DNA of 64,000 nt from Roseibium album (lineage in GTDB: Bacteria > Pseudomonadota > Alphaproteobacteria > Rhizobiales > Stappiaceae). The stretch's first letter is position 1, and every line of letters begins with the position of its first letter. The stretch is taken from the NCBI RefSeq assembly GCF_001404515.1, contig NZ_CXWE01000002.1, positions 744,001 through 808,000 of the forward strand. Reading direction: 5' to 3'. The notes under the pieces were generated by a model. That model ran no database searches, had not been told where the DNA came from, and saw nothing but the letters and a program-made list of their open reading frames with translations. The translations under genes and the position numbers were made by a program. This document shows, in pieces, positions 25,594 through 34,108 of this stretch.

Positions 25594-26688
25594 ATGACGA
25601 CAGACAAACGGCTCAGCCCGGGCGACACCATCGGTATTCTCGGCGGTGGTCAGCTGGGGCGCATGCTCGCTCAATCCGCTGCCAGTCTCGGATTGAAAAC
25701 ACACATCTTCTGTCCTGACCCGAACAGCCCTGCCTTCGATGTCAGCGCGGCCAGAACCGTGGCCGCCTATGAAGACATTGATGCGCTTGACCGGTTTGCC
25801 GGGGACGTTTCCGTCGTCACCTATGAATTCGAGAACGTGCCCGGCGCGACCGCTGCGCATCTGCATGCCCGGGTTCCGGTCCGGCCCGGCGTGCGCGCCC
25901 TGGAGGTTTCACAGGACCGGCTCTTCGAAAAACAGTTTCTGTCGGAAGCAGGTGTTTCGATCGCAGCTTATGCCGAGATCAACTCTCAGGAGGATCTGGA
26001 AGGCGCGCTGGAAAGATTTGGCGGCGAGGGCGTCTTGAAAACCCGTCGTTTCGGATATGACGGCAAGGGCCAGCTCATGATCCGCGAAACGGGCGAAGTC
26101 GCAGGTGCGTTTGGCAAAATTGGATCGGTCCCGGCCGTCCTGGAAGCGCTGGTGCCCTTCGAATGCGAGGTTTCCGTGATCGTCGCCAGGGATATTGACG
26201 GAACCACGAGCTGTTACGATATCGCGCGCAACCACCACGAAAACCATATCCTTAAGACCTCGACGGTTCCGGCAGGTGTTTCGCAGACAACGACGGACAC
26301 CGCTCGCCATATGGCCGAACAGATTGTCTGCGGGCTTGGTTATGTCGGCGTCATGGGTGTGGAGATGTTTCTTGTCCGTGATGAAACGGGGGAAAGGCTT
26401 CTTGTCAATGAAGTGGCCCCCCGCGTTCACAATTCAGGTCACTGGACGCAGGATGCCTGCCTGACCTCCCAGTTCGACCAGCATATCCGTGCAGTCGCGG
26501 GCTGGCCTCTCGGGTCAGCCGAGAGACATTCGGATGCCGTCATGGAAAACCTGATCGGAGTTGAAGCCGACACCTGGGGCCAGGTGCTGAAGGACCCGAG
26601 CGCACAGCTTCATTTATATGGCAAGGCAGAAACCCGTGACGGCCGCAAGATGGGTCACATCAACCGTATCTCGGAGAAAACGGACTAG
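25594..26688 (+). CDS. purK: N5-carboxyaminoimidazole ribonucleotide synthase
   Basis: The 364-residue ATP-grasp enzyme makes N5-CAIR from AIR, bicarbonate and ATP, the substrate of PurE next door. Signs are the N-terminal GILGGGQLGRMLAQSA (about residues 12-27), the grasp segment VLKTRRFGYDGKGQ near 148 and NEVAPRVHNSGHWTQDAC near 271. It is convergent with the MATE gene, with only 17 bases between them. Confidence 0.97.
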   Translation: MTTDKRLSPGDTIGILGGGQLGRMLAQSAASLGLKTHIFCPDPNSPAFDVSAARTVAAYEDIDALDRFAGDVSVVTYEFENVPGATAAHLHARVPVRPGVRALEVSQDRLFEKQFLSEAGVSIAAYAEINSQEDLEGALERFGGEGVLKTRRFGYDGKGQLMIRETGEVAGAFGKIGSVPAVLEALVPFECEVSVIVARDIDGTTSCYDIARNHHENHILKTSTVPAGVSQTTTDTARHMAEQIVCGLGYVGVMGVEMFLVRDETGERLLVNEVAPRVHNSGHWTQDACLTSQFDQHIRAVAGWPLGSAERHSDAVMENLIGVEADTWGQVLKDPSAQLHLYGKAETRDGRKMGHINRISEKTD

Positions 26689-26705
26689 GGATCGGAGTTC
26701 GAGGC

Positions 26706-28103
26706 TCAGCCCTTGACCAATCCCAGTTTTTCCCGGTGCGCAAATCGGTAATTTGCCAGAAGAGCGACTGACGCCAGACCGCCGGCCAGGCCGACCCACA
26801 CGCCGACTCCCCCCCAATCTGCAAGAAAACCGAGGCCGAGCGAAAGGCTGATGCCGACCACCCAATAGCCGAACAGGGCATATAAAAGCGGAATAGTCGT
26901 ATCGCCCAGGCCGCGCAAATTATTGACGCCGATGATCTGGGCCCCGTCAGCAAGCTGAAACAGCGCAGCGACAAGCAGAAATGACACACCATAGGTCAGG
27001 ACTTCCATCGCCTGAGGGTCATCGAGATCAAGATACAGGCCGACGAGCTTCTCCGGGATTGTCCAGAACAGAACGGCGAAAATACCCATGAAAATCATCG
27101 TCACACCCAGCGAAGTCCACCCGGCCCGGCCGATCCCCTGGTGATCGTCGCGCCCTGCCGCGAGGCTGACGCGTGTCATTGCCGCCATCGACAGGCCGAC
27201 CGGCACCATGAATGTAATGGATGCGATCTGAAGAGCGATGCCGTGCGCGGCCAGCGGGATAGTGCCCAACCAGCCGATCATGATTGCCGAGGCTGTAAAC
27301 AATGAGCCTTCGGCGACGATGGTCAATCCGATCGGTGCCCCCATGCGGACGATCTGAAAGAAAACGGGCCAGTCCGAACGCCATATGCGTCCGAGCAGAT
27401 TGTAGCGTCGCAGTCTTGGATGCCAGAGTGAATAAACAAGCAGAAACAGAAATGTTGTTGTTGCGCTGAAGACGGAAGCAATGCCCGCGCCGACAAGCTC
27501 CAGGCGCGGGAAGCCAAACTCACCGAAAATCAGAAGATAATCCAAAATGGCATTGATTATGGCGCCGGCAATAGTTGCCCAAAGCACGACTTGTGTCCGT
27601 TCCATCACCGTCAGGAACCCACGAATTGCCATGATCAGTAGCGCGGGCAGCATGGTCCACTGCAAAACGCGCATGTATGTCCCTGCAAGCTCTGCCAGTT
27701 CCTGTTTTTGCCCCATCAGAAGAAGGATCGATTCGATGAAGAACAGAACCAGCCAGACCGGGATGCAGAACAACACGGCTACCCAGAAGCCCATCCGGAC
27801 AGCACGGCGCAGCTCGCGGGGTTTGCGTTGACCGAGTGCACGCGCGGCAAAAGGTATGACCGCCTGCAGGATCCCCATGCCGAAGAACCACAAGAGCATG
27901 TAGAAATTGAAGGCCAGAACCGAGGCTGCAAGTTCGACGGCACCCAGACGGCCGATCATCAGAACGTCCGTCGTGTTGATCGCCATTTGCGCCAGCTGCG
28001 CTCCGGCAAGCGGCATGCCGAGCGAAAGTGTCGGCAGAATGTCGCTTTGCCACAAAGACCTGCCTTGGGCCGAATCAGGCTCCTTTGACGCGGGATGCGC
28101 CAT
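26706..28103 (-). CDS. MATE family efflux transporter (NorM-like)
   Basis: The 465-residue protein has about 12 membrane segments in the two-half MATE layout. The first half has LGMPLAGAQLAQMAINTTDV and the second LTIVAEGSLFTASAIMIGWL, with VPVGLSMAAMTRVSLAAG between. MATE pumps expel cationic drugs with sodium or protons. ATG 28103 follows GGAGGA; the frame continues upstream but without a ribosome site. The substrate is not predictable. Confidence 0.93.
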   Translation of the reverse strand: MAHPASKEPDSAQGRSLWQSDILPTLSLGMPLAGAQLAQMAINTTDVLMIGRLGAVELAASVLAFNFYMLLWFFGMGILQAVIPFAARALGQRKPRELRRAVRMGFWVAVLFCIPVWLVLFFIESILLLMGQKQELAELAGTYMRVLQWTMLPALLIMAIRGFLTVMERTQVVLWATIAGAIINAILDYLLIFGEFGFPRLELVGAGIASVFSATTTFLFLLVYSLWHPRLRRYNLLGRIWRSDWPVFFQIVRMGAPIGLTIVAEGSLFTASAIMIGWLGTIPLAAHGIALQIASITFMVPVGLSMAAMTRVSLAAGRDDHQGIGRAGWTSLGVTMIFMGIFAVLFWTIPEKLVGLYLDLDDPQAMEVLTYGVSFLLVAALFQLADGAQIIGVNNLRGLGDTTIPLLYALFGYWVVGISLSLGLGFLADWGGVGVWVGLAGGLASVALLANYRFAHREKLGLVKG

Positions 28104-28490
28104 TGCTTCCTCCAACAATCGGGGCTTTGAACCGCCTTCTTGAATGAGGCATTTGGGTTCTGGTGAGAATTCCACCTCTAGTCCTCTAAAGGCTTTCTGT
28201 CCATCGCACCGTGCTCGCAACCAAGACGCAAAGCCGGTTTCCGCCGTCTTTATTTGCGAATGACTGTGGACAGGTAGAGATCCCTCTGGTATTAAGCCCC
28301 CCTATGTGAGCGACGCGTCAGCGGCGATCAAGTCTCTGTACACAAGTGAATGCATTGCAGCCAGCAGCTGCAATAGATATTTGCGGCGTATGAACAGGAC
28401 GGTCCTGCCAAGTGCTGACAAGGCTCTTGCTTATCAATGTTCAATTTGTCTGCGGATTGGCCGCAGTGCATCGAAAACAGGAAAAAACGC
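28104..28490. other. intergenic region MATE / rpsU, no gene seen
   Basis: This 387-base gap separates the divergent MATE and rpsU genes. I see no coding frame of convincing composition and no named motif. An ATG at 28437 in frame with rpsU has no ribosome site and would add 18 residues foreign to S21. Confidence 0.4.
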
Positions 28491-28718
28491 GTGCAGGTTT
28501 TGGTTCGCGACAACAATGTCGATCAGGCGCTCAAGGCGCTGAAAAAAAAGATGCAACGCGAAGGCATCTTCCGGGAAATGAAACTTCGCGGCCACTTTGA
28601 AAAGCCGTCCGAAAAAAAGGCGCGTGAAAAGGCTGAAGCCGTTCGCCGCGCACGCAAGCTGGCTCGCAAGCGGGCGCAGCGTGAAGGCCTACTTCCGGGC
28701 AAGCCCGCTCGCCGCTGA
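28491..28718 (+). CDS. rpsU: 30S ribosomal protein S21
   Basis: The 75-residue product begins at GTG 28491 and reads [20 protein letters not shown], the S21 signature, followed by a strongly basic C-terminal half rich in Arg, Lys and Ala ([13 protein letters not shown]). The C-terminal extension is usual in alphaproteobacteria. A terminator follows at 28776-28801. Confidence 0.95.
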   Translation: MQVLVRDNNVDQALKALKKKMQREGIFREMKLRGHFEKPSEKKAREKAEAVRRARKLARKRAQREGLLPGKPARR

Positions 28719-28775
28719 TCCGGCTTGAGTGTGTCTGGCGGTAAGAACCGTCTGTCCCATACAAATCTGCCGTTG

Positions 28776-28801
28776 GCCGACCGAAATACGGTCGGCTTTT
28801 T
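28776..28801 (+). terminator. Rho-independent terminator of rpsU
   Basis: Stem GCCGACCG (28776-28783) and CGGTCGGC (28789-28796), loop AAATA, then five T residues. Confidence 0.9.
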
Positions 28802-28878
28802 GGCGTTTTCGGAAAGATAGTTCTGGACATGCACCGGCAGAAAAAAACGCAGCCACATTACCGCCCTATTGGAGGCAG

Positions 28879-29742
28879 ATGAACGGCATGTTCAAACGCT
28901 TGACTGTTAGAGAGCATATGTGCCGCATGCGCAAATTTCTGCCCCACGCGACCCTGCTCAGCCTTGCAACGTTGCTGGCTGCCTGCAACACGTCCGGCGT
29001 CTATGAGGACGTGCCGGTCAACAAGTCGGCCGGTTCGTCCACCAATATTGCCTCCCTCTCGGCAGTGATTGATTCCAATCCGTCCGACGCGACCGCCTAC
29101 AGCACGCGCGGTATCGCCTATGGCCAGGCCGGCAAGCTCGATCTCGCGGTCGAGGATTTCAACCGCGCCCTGCAGCTCAATCCGCAGTCCTATCAGACCT
29201 ACGCGAACCGGGCTCTCGTCTTTCGGCGGCAGGGGCAGAATGATCTCGCGGTCTCCGACTATACGCGCGCAATCAACATCAAACCGGACTATGACGTTGC
29301 CTATGTCGGCCGCGGAAACATCTACCGCCAGCAGGGCAACTACAATGCGGCCCTCGCTGACTTCAACTCGGTGATCGCACGCGACAGCAGTGACGCACGC
29401 GCTTTCTACAACCGTGGACTGATCTATCAGGCGCAAAAACAGGACAACCTGGCTATCGAGGATTTTGCGACCGCGATCGGTCTGAACCCGAAAGCCGCCG
29501 CACCCTATATCGCCCGCGGTATTTCGTATCTTGCCGTCAATGACCCCACCGCTGCCTTTTCAGATCTTTCGATGGCTGTGAACCTTGACAGGGAATCGTC
29601 TGTTGCATGGGCAAATCGCGGCCTCGCACTTGAACTGCTTGGCAAGCCCAAGGACGCCCGCCGCAACTATTCCCGCGCCATGTCGCTGGACAATGCCAAC
29701 AAGATCGCGCGTGAAGGTCTTGGCCGGGTCGGCCAGGGGTAA
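28879..29742 (+). CDS. TPR-repeat lipoprotein (NlpI-like)
   Basis: The 287-residue protein has a lipoprotein signal: a hydrophobic run LLSLATLLAAC with the lipid-bearing Cys at about residue 36. It then has at least six tetratricopeptide repeats (for example YSTRGIAYGQAGKLDLAVED, YVGRGNIYRQQGNYNAALAD), so it is probably an outer-membrane scaffold. The start is uncertain: ATG 28879 has GGAGG 3 bases before it, while ATGs at 28888, 28918 and 28927 also fit and would give shorter signal peptides. NlpI-type proteins bring peptidoglycan hydrolases together with proteases; that role here is inference. Confidence 0.85.
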   Translation: MNGMFKRLTVREHMCRMRKFLPHATLLSLATLLAACNTSGVYEDVPVNKSAGSSTNIASLSAVIDSNPSDATAYSTRGIAYGQAGKLDLAVEDFNRALQLNPQSYQTYANRALVFRRQGQNDLAVSDYTRAINIKPDYDVAYVGRGNIYRQQGNYNAALADFNSVIARDSSDARAFYNRGLIYQAQKQDNLAIEDFATAIGLNPKAAAPYIARGISYLAVNDPTAAFSDLSMAVNLDRESSVAWANRGLALELLGKPKDARRNYSRAMSLDNANKIAREGLGRVGQG

Positions 29743-29864
29743 TGGCCGCTGCATAGCTGCAGACCAGGCCCCATGGCCGCCTGATCCAGGTCAACGCGGC
29801 GGAACCGCAATCATCTATCATGTGAACCTTCCAGCATCATTTTGAAGCCATTGGAAGGTAGGAC

Positions 29865-30449
29865 ATGAAATCCCTTCTGATATTGGACGGTCACCCGGAT
29901 CCGGCAGACAGACACCTTTGTCACGCGCTCGCCTGCGCATATGGCAAAGGCGCCAGCGATGCAGGGCACCGAACGACGCTCATTCGTATCGCGGATATCG
30001 ACTTTCCCATTCTGCGAACGCCATCGGACTTCACCAGTCAGCCCAGCCCGCAGGCGCTTGGCCCAGCGCACGATGCGTTGATCGAGGCGGATCACCTGGT
30101 TCTGATCTACCCGCTTTGGCTGGGAAGCCTTCCGGCCTACACCAAGGGCTTTTTGGAACAGCTCCTCCACTATGACACTGCATTTGAGCGCTCGGAAAGC
30201 GACAGGTGGCCCAAAGGCAAGATGCGCGGCAAATCCGCCCGCATCGTGTTGACCGCTGGTATGCCTGCCCTCGCCTATAACATCTGGTATCGCGCCCACA
30301 GCCTGAAGAACCTGAAGCGGAATATTCTCGGGTTTGTCGGTTTCAAACCGGTCAAGTCGACTGTGCTCGGCATGGTCGAACACGCAGACGACGATCAAAT
30401 CAATCGATGGTTGGCGAAAATGGAAAGCCTGGGACAAGGGGCAAACTGA
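29865..30449 (+). CDS. flavodoxin-fold NAD(P)H oxidoreductase
   Basis: The 194-residue protein matches the NAD(P)H dehydrogenase (quinone)/KefF-like family. The flavin-binding N-terminus is LLILDGHPDPADRHLCHAL, and the conserved aromatic loop is HLVLIYPLWLGSLPAYTKGF near residue 82. It likely binds FMN or FAD and reduces quinones. It ends convergently with the RluA gene, 23 bases apart. No transport partner such as KefC is adjacent. Confidence 0.88.
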   Translation: MKSLLILDGHPDPADRHLCHALACAYGKGASDAGHRTTLIRIADIDFPILRTPSDFTSQPSPQALGPAHDALIEADHLVLIYPLWLGSLPAYTKGFLEQLLHYDTAFERSESDRWPKGKMRGKSARIVLTAGMPALAYNIWYRAHSLKNLKRNILGFVGFKPVKSTVLGMVEHADDDQINRWLAKMESLGQGAN

Positions 30450-30472
30450 AACCAGTGTCCGGGAGGCATTCT

Positions 30473-31144
30473 TCAGAACGGGCAGATTGCGCGAAACGTC
30501 GTGCGTTCACCGCCGGTCGGATGGTGCAGCTCCAGGCTCTCCGCATGAAGCGCCAGTCGCTCCGACGCGACCAGGGCCTGCCCTTCGGCATAAAACCTGT
30601 CACCTATGATCGGATGCCCCAAGGACAGCATATGCACACGCAGCTGGTGTGAACGTCCCGTGTGCGGAAAAAGATGCACACGTGTTGTTCGCTCCCTGCG
30701 TTCAAGCACCTGCCAGCGGGTGAGTGCGGATTTCCCGTTTTCCATACTCACCATCTGCTTGGGCCGGTTCGGCCAATCACAGATCAGGGGCAAATCCACC
30801 TCGCCGGTATCTTCCTTCAGATGACCCCAGACGTCTGCAATATAGGTCTTTCGGGTCATGCGCCGTTCGAACTGCAGCCCCAGATGACGGAGAGCCCTGG
30901 CGTGCATCGCCAGGATCATGACGCCGGACGTATCCATGTCGAGACGGTGAACGATTCGCGCAGTTCGATAGGTTTCCTGCGCCCGGCGCTCAATACAATC
31001 GGAATGTTCCGGAGCCTTGCCCGGAACACTCAGCAGCCCACTGGGCTTGTTGAGAACAAGCAGATCGTCATCCGTATGTAGAACCGACAGAAACGGCATC
31101 TTCGGAGGATTGTAAACGAACGTTTCGGGCGCAGCTGCAGACAT
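30473..31144 (-). CDS. RluA family pseudouridine synthase
   Basis: The 223-residue protein shows the RluA catalytic motif RIVHRLDMDTSGVMILA with the essential Asp near residue 72, and the C-terminal TGRSHQLRVHMLSLGHPI. No S4 domain is present, which fits the RluA type that modifies 23S rRNA U746 and tRNA position 32. ATG 31144 (MSAAAPETFVYN) was chosen from family length. It precedes the cytochrome oxidase subunit on the same strand in reverse gene order. Confidence 0.9.
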   Translation of the reverse strand: MSAAAPETFVYNPPKMPFLSVLHTDDDLLVLNKPSGLLSVPGKAPEHSDCIERRAQETYRTARIVHRLDMDTSGVMILAMHARALRHLGLQFERRMTRKTYIADVWGHLKEDTGEVDLPLICDWPNRPKQMVSMENGKSALTRWQVLERRERTTRVHLFPHTGRSHQLRVHMLSLGHPIIGDRFYAEGQALVASERLALHAESLELHHPTGGERTTFRAICPF

Positions 31145-31245
31145 GAATTGCCTATTGTGCCTTCCGGTCAAAACGAAAGGCGCGGTGAGGGACCGCGCCA
31201 TTCCCGGAAATCCGGGCACTCGACAACCTGAAGATCCGTCAGGGA

Positions 31246-31527
31246 TCAGACAGTCAGGATTGCCAGTATGCCAGTCAGGACAAAAACCGCGGTGGGCGGG
31301 ATCCAGCCGGAATCACCTATGGCAAGGCCGATTGCGGAGGCGACAAAGGTCGCGATAAGCATCAACCAGCCAAAGACGAAGGCAGCCGTGCCACCGAAAC
31401 CGAAGAGGATGAGGCACAACACAATGTTCAAGACGGCAATCGTGCCGACTTTGGAGAAGTTTATGAAGCCTTCATAAGTCCTCTCGTGAGCGTCGTAGTC
31501 CATTGCGGGTGCGTTTTCGTCAGACAT
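31246..31527 (-). CDS. aa3-type cytochrome c oxidase subunit IV
   Basis: The 93-residue protein has a soluble N-terminus with DAHERTYEGFINFSKVG, the signature of bacterial aa3 oxidase subunit IV. Two membrane segments follow, IAVLNIVLCLILFGFGG and FVFGWLMLIATFVASAIGLA. It is normally about 50 residues with one segment; the second segment and tail make this a longer version. Other oxidase subunits are not in the window. Confidence 0.85.
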   Translation of the reverse strand: MSDENAPAMDYDAHERTYEGFINFSKVGTIAVLNIVLCLILFGFGGTAAFVFGWLMLIATFVASAIGLAIGDSGWIPPTAVFVLTGILAILTV

Positions 31528-31690
31528 AAAGTCCCCCAGGAAAAATCACGGTCGGCTGCCTTCATACAATAAACACTTCGGGTTCGGCAATGACGGCAAG
31601 CGCATATTCGGATCGATTAAACGCGACTTTTTGGCCTATGCAAGGCTCGTGCATCGGTTCCAAAGGTTTTTGCTGGTTAAGCCGTCATGT

Positions 31691-33070
31691 TCAGGCTGCG
31701 TGCGAAGCTCCCGAAAGTCCGGCCGACCGAAGCACTTCCTCCTGCCGTCGGCGAACGGTCTCTGCTTCGAAACCCTCGATCTGCTCATTGAACAGCTGAA
31801 AGAAATTCAGCTGGGCCCGCAGATGCAGAAAGACGCCGCCAAGACCAATTGCCGCACGGTCCATAAAGACGAATTCCTGCGGGACGGTGACCGGCCCGAG
31901 CTGTTTCAGCGCGGAATGCACCTTGAAAGCCTCCTTGCGACCATACTCGGCGGCCGACACTCCGTCGGCAATTGAACGCACACGATCGCTCAGCAAGGGA
32001 CCGTAAATGAACCGCGCCCAGATGTTGAGCACATCGACAACATCCTTCTGGAGGTTCTTGAACCCCCATCGTTCATAGGCCGAAATAACACGGTCGTTGT
32101 CTTCCTCCAGAAGCCCGCGATAGAGATCGACCACACCCTGGACAAAGGCATCGGGGAACACGCGGATGCAGCCATAATCGAGAAGATTGATGCCTGCAGG
32201 GCTGCCTTCCTGTTCGAACACCGTGTAATTGCCCAAATGGGGGTCGCCGTGAATCACCCCGAAATGGCTGAACGGGTGCCACCAGGCATGGAACATGGTC
32301 TTTGCCAGAAGATTGCGTTCTTCCTGGCTGTGTTCCTTGTATTCAAGAAGCGGTTTGCCGGTGAGCCAGCCCATCGTCAGCAACCGTCGGGTCGACAGCT
32401 CGTCAACGACGCTCGGCACCCGGACCTGATCGTAGTCGGAGAGAATGTCCTGATACATCGCTATATGCGCTGCTTCGCGCGCGTAGTCGAGTTCCTCGCG
32501 CACCCTTGCGCTGATTTCCTTGGCAATTTCCCGCGTGTCGATGGCTGGGCTCATCCGCCTGTGCAGGGAAAACAGCATCTGGAGCTGTTTCAGGTCGGCT
32601 TCAACGGCGGACGCCATGTCCGGATATTGCAGCTTGCACGCCAGCACACGGCCGTCATGGGCCGTTGCCCGGTGCACCTGACCAAGCGAAGCGGCAGCCG
32701 CCGGCTCGCGGCCAAATTCTGCAAACCGTCCTTGCCATTCAGCTCCAAGTTCTGCACGCATCCGACGCTTGACAAAAGACCAGCCCATCGGTGGTGCGCT
32801 TGCCTGCAGTTTGGCAAGTTCGGTTGTGTATTCCGGCGGCAAGGCATCCGGAATCGTTGACAGAAGCTGTGCGACCTTCATCAACGGGCCCTTGAGCCCA
32901 CCCAGGGCTTCCGCGAGCTCTGCCGCATTTTTTGCATTGTCTAGGTTCATGCCGAAAAACCGGGCGCCGGCAAACTTGGCGGCAATACCGCCCATGTTTG
33001 TTCCCACCTTGGCATAACGTCCCATTCGGGCGCTGAACCGATTGCTTTCACGGTCTTTGGACTGCGCCAT
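31691..33070 (-). CDS. ABC1/AarF (UbiB-like) atypical kinase
   Basis: The 459-residue protein belongs to the ABC1/UbiB atypical kinase family. The family's KxGQ motif appears as KVAQ in LMKVAQLLSTIPDALPPEY, followed by ACKLQYPDM with the invariant-type lysine, HGDPHLGNY as catalytic loop and LLDYG as metal-binding motif. UbiB proteins support ubiquinone synthesis or lipid handling. ATG 33070 (MAQSKDRESN) was chosen by GGAG upstream. It lies before the DUF3445 gene on the same strand, 125 bases away. Confidence 0.9.
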   Translation of the reverse strand: MAQSKDRESNRFSARMGRYAKVGTNMGGIAAKFAGARFFGMNLDNAKNAAELAEALGGLKGPLMKVAQLLSTIPDALPPEYTTELAKLQASAPPMGWSFVKRRMRAELGAEWQGRFAEFGREPAAAASLGQVHRATAHDGRVLACKLQYPDMASAVEADLKQLQMLFSLHRRMSPAIDTREIAKEISARVREELDYAREAAHIAMYQDILSDYDQVRVPSVVDELSTRRLLTMGWLTGKPLLEYKEHSQEERNLLAKTMFHAWWHPFSHFGVIHGDPHLGNYTVFEQEGSPAGINLLDYGCIRVFPDAFVQGVVDLYRGLLEEDNDRVISAYERWGFKNLQKDVVDVLNIWARFIYGPLLSDRVRSIADGVSAAEYGRKEAFKVHSALKQLGPVTVPQEFVFMDRAAIGLGGVFLHLRAQLNFFQLFNEQIEGFEAETVRRRQEEVLRSAGLSGASHAA

Positions 33071-33195
33071 CTGGCACGCTTCTCCTATCGGCAGGTTCCA
33101 CAGCTGCACTCCAGCCGGAACTCAATATCTCATCAGATATGGATTACGGCAAAGAAATCCAGTTGGACCAGCAGACAAAACGTCACCCGGCCCGG

Positions 33196-34089
33196 TTAAA
33201 CCTGCTCAAGCTGCATTGCGATTTCATCTCGCGCGGCAACAAGCCCCTTGTAGGTCAGCTGGTCGTTGTCCAGTGCCAGAAGCTGTTTTCTCAGGCTTGA
33301 AGCAATCAGCGTCCGGTCTTCCTGCCGGGAGAGAACCGCAAGCGGATCGTGGTGGATCTTGATTGTAAACAGGATATCGCCGCTCCGGGGAAGCCTGCGC
33401 AAGGTTTGCCGCTCAACACGCAGGAACAGCCTGGCGAAGGAATTCGCGCTGACCTTGAAGGCAATTCGCTCCGGCTGTGGATGATGCAATTCACCATCCG
33501 GATAGATTGACCAGTTGAAGCGGCACAGCAACTGGCCCGGCTTCAGGTTTTCAAACAGGCGCGCAACCACCTGCCCCATGCGCGATTGGTTAAAGCCGGG
33601 AACGCCCTCATGGATCCCCGTCATCGACAGTCCGAACTTTTCAGACAGCCGCCAGGAAGAAGGAAAGCAAAGAGAAGCAGCGACCATCCTGTACCCCTCC
33701 GGACCCGGCCGCATGATCACCAGGTCTTCCTGAACCAGTTTCGATGCCGTCAGAAGATCCTGCGCTTCACCGAGTGCGATCCGCCGCGCCGTGGACGTCA
33801 GATGCACGTTTCCGGAATTGAAAGAATGCGTTGCTTCGTGAAAGCGCCTCAGGTTCTCAACCACAAGCTCAAACACTTCGCCTTGTGCCGCAGCGGTGTT
33901 GTCCTCTGCTCTGAACACAGCCGGAAGGTTCGCGGCGAAGAGCCGCTCCTTTTCTTCCAGATGGGCGCAAAGCAAAGCGTCAGGCTCAAGCCAGCTTGCT
34001 TCGGCGACCGGCCTCAGGCCGACCGTGAAAGGCTGCGTCGTGCCGTCATACGGCCTGTGACGAAAGGGAGCTGAGGCAGGCGGTCGCAT
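33196..34089 (-). CDS. heme-dependent oxidative N-demethylase-like protein (DUF3445)
   Basis: The 297-residue protein matches DUF3445, the heme-dependent oxidative N-demethylase family. Conserved stretches are RPYDGTTQPFTVGLRP near the start, LVQEDLVIMRPGP near residue 122, LCFPSSWRLSEKFGL near 138 and GIHEGVPGFN near 157. ATG 34089 lies 20 bases after the M3 peptidase stop codon, so it shares that operon; a TTG upstream at 34140 would overlap it. The substrate is not known; related enzymes act on dimethylamine-type compounds. Confidence 0.82.
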   Translation of the reverse strand: MRPPASAPFRHRPYDGTTQPFTVGLRPVAEASWLEPDALLCAHLEEKERLFAANLPAVFRAEDNTAAAQGEVFELVVENLRRFHEATHSFNSGNVHLTSTARRIALGEAQDLLTASKLVQEDLVIMRPGPEGYRMVAASLCFPSSWRLSEKFGLSMTGIHEGVPGFNQSRMGQVVARLFENLKPGQLLCRFNWSIYPDGELHHPQPERIAFKVSANSFARLFLRVERQTLRRLPRSGDILFTIKIHHDPLAVLSRQEDRTLIASSLRKQLLALDNDQLTYKGLVAARDEIAMQLEQV

Positions 34090-34108
34090 ACGTGTCCGGT
34101 CCGCCGGG

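Noticed and set aside
28437..28490. N-terminal extension of rpsU from ATG 28437
   Set aside because: The added 18 residues do not belong to S21, and GTG 28491 fits the family start.
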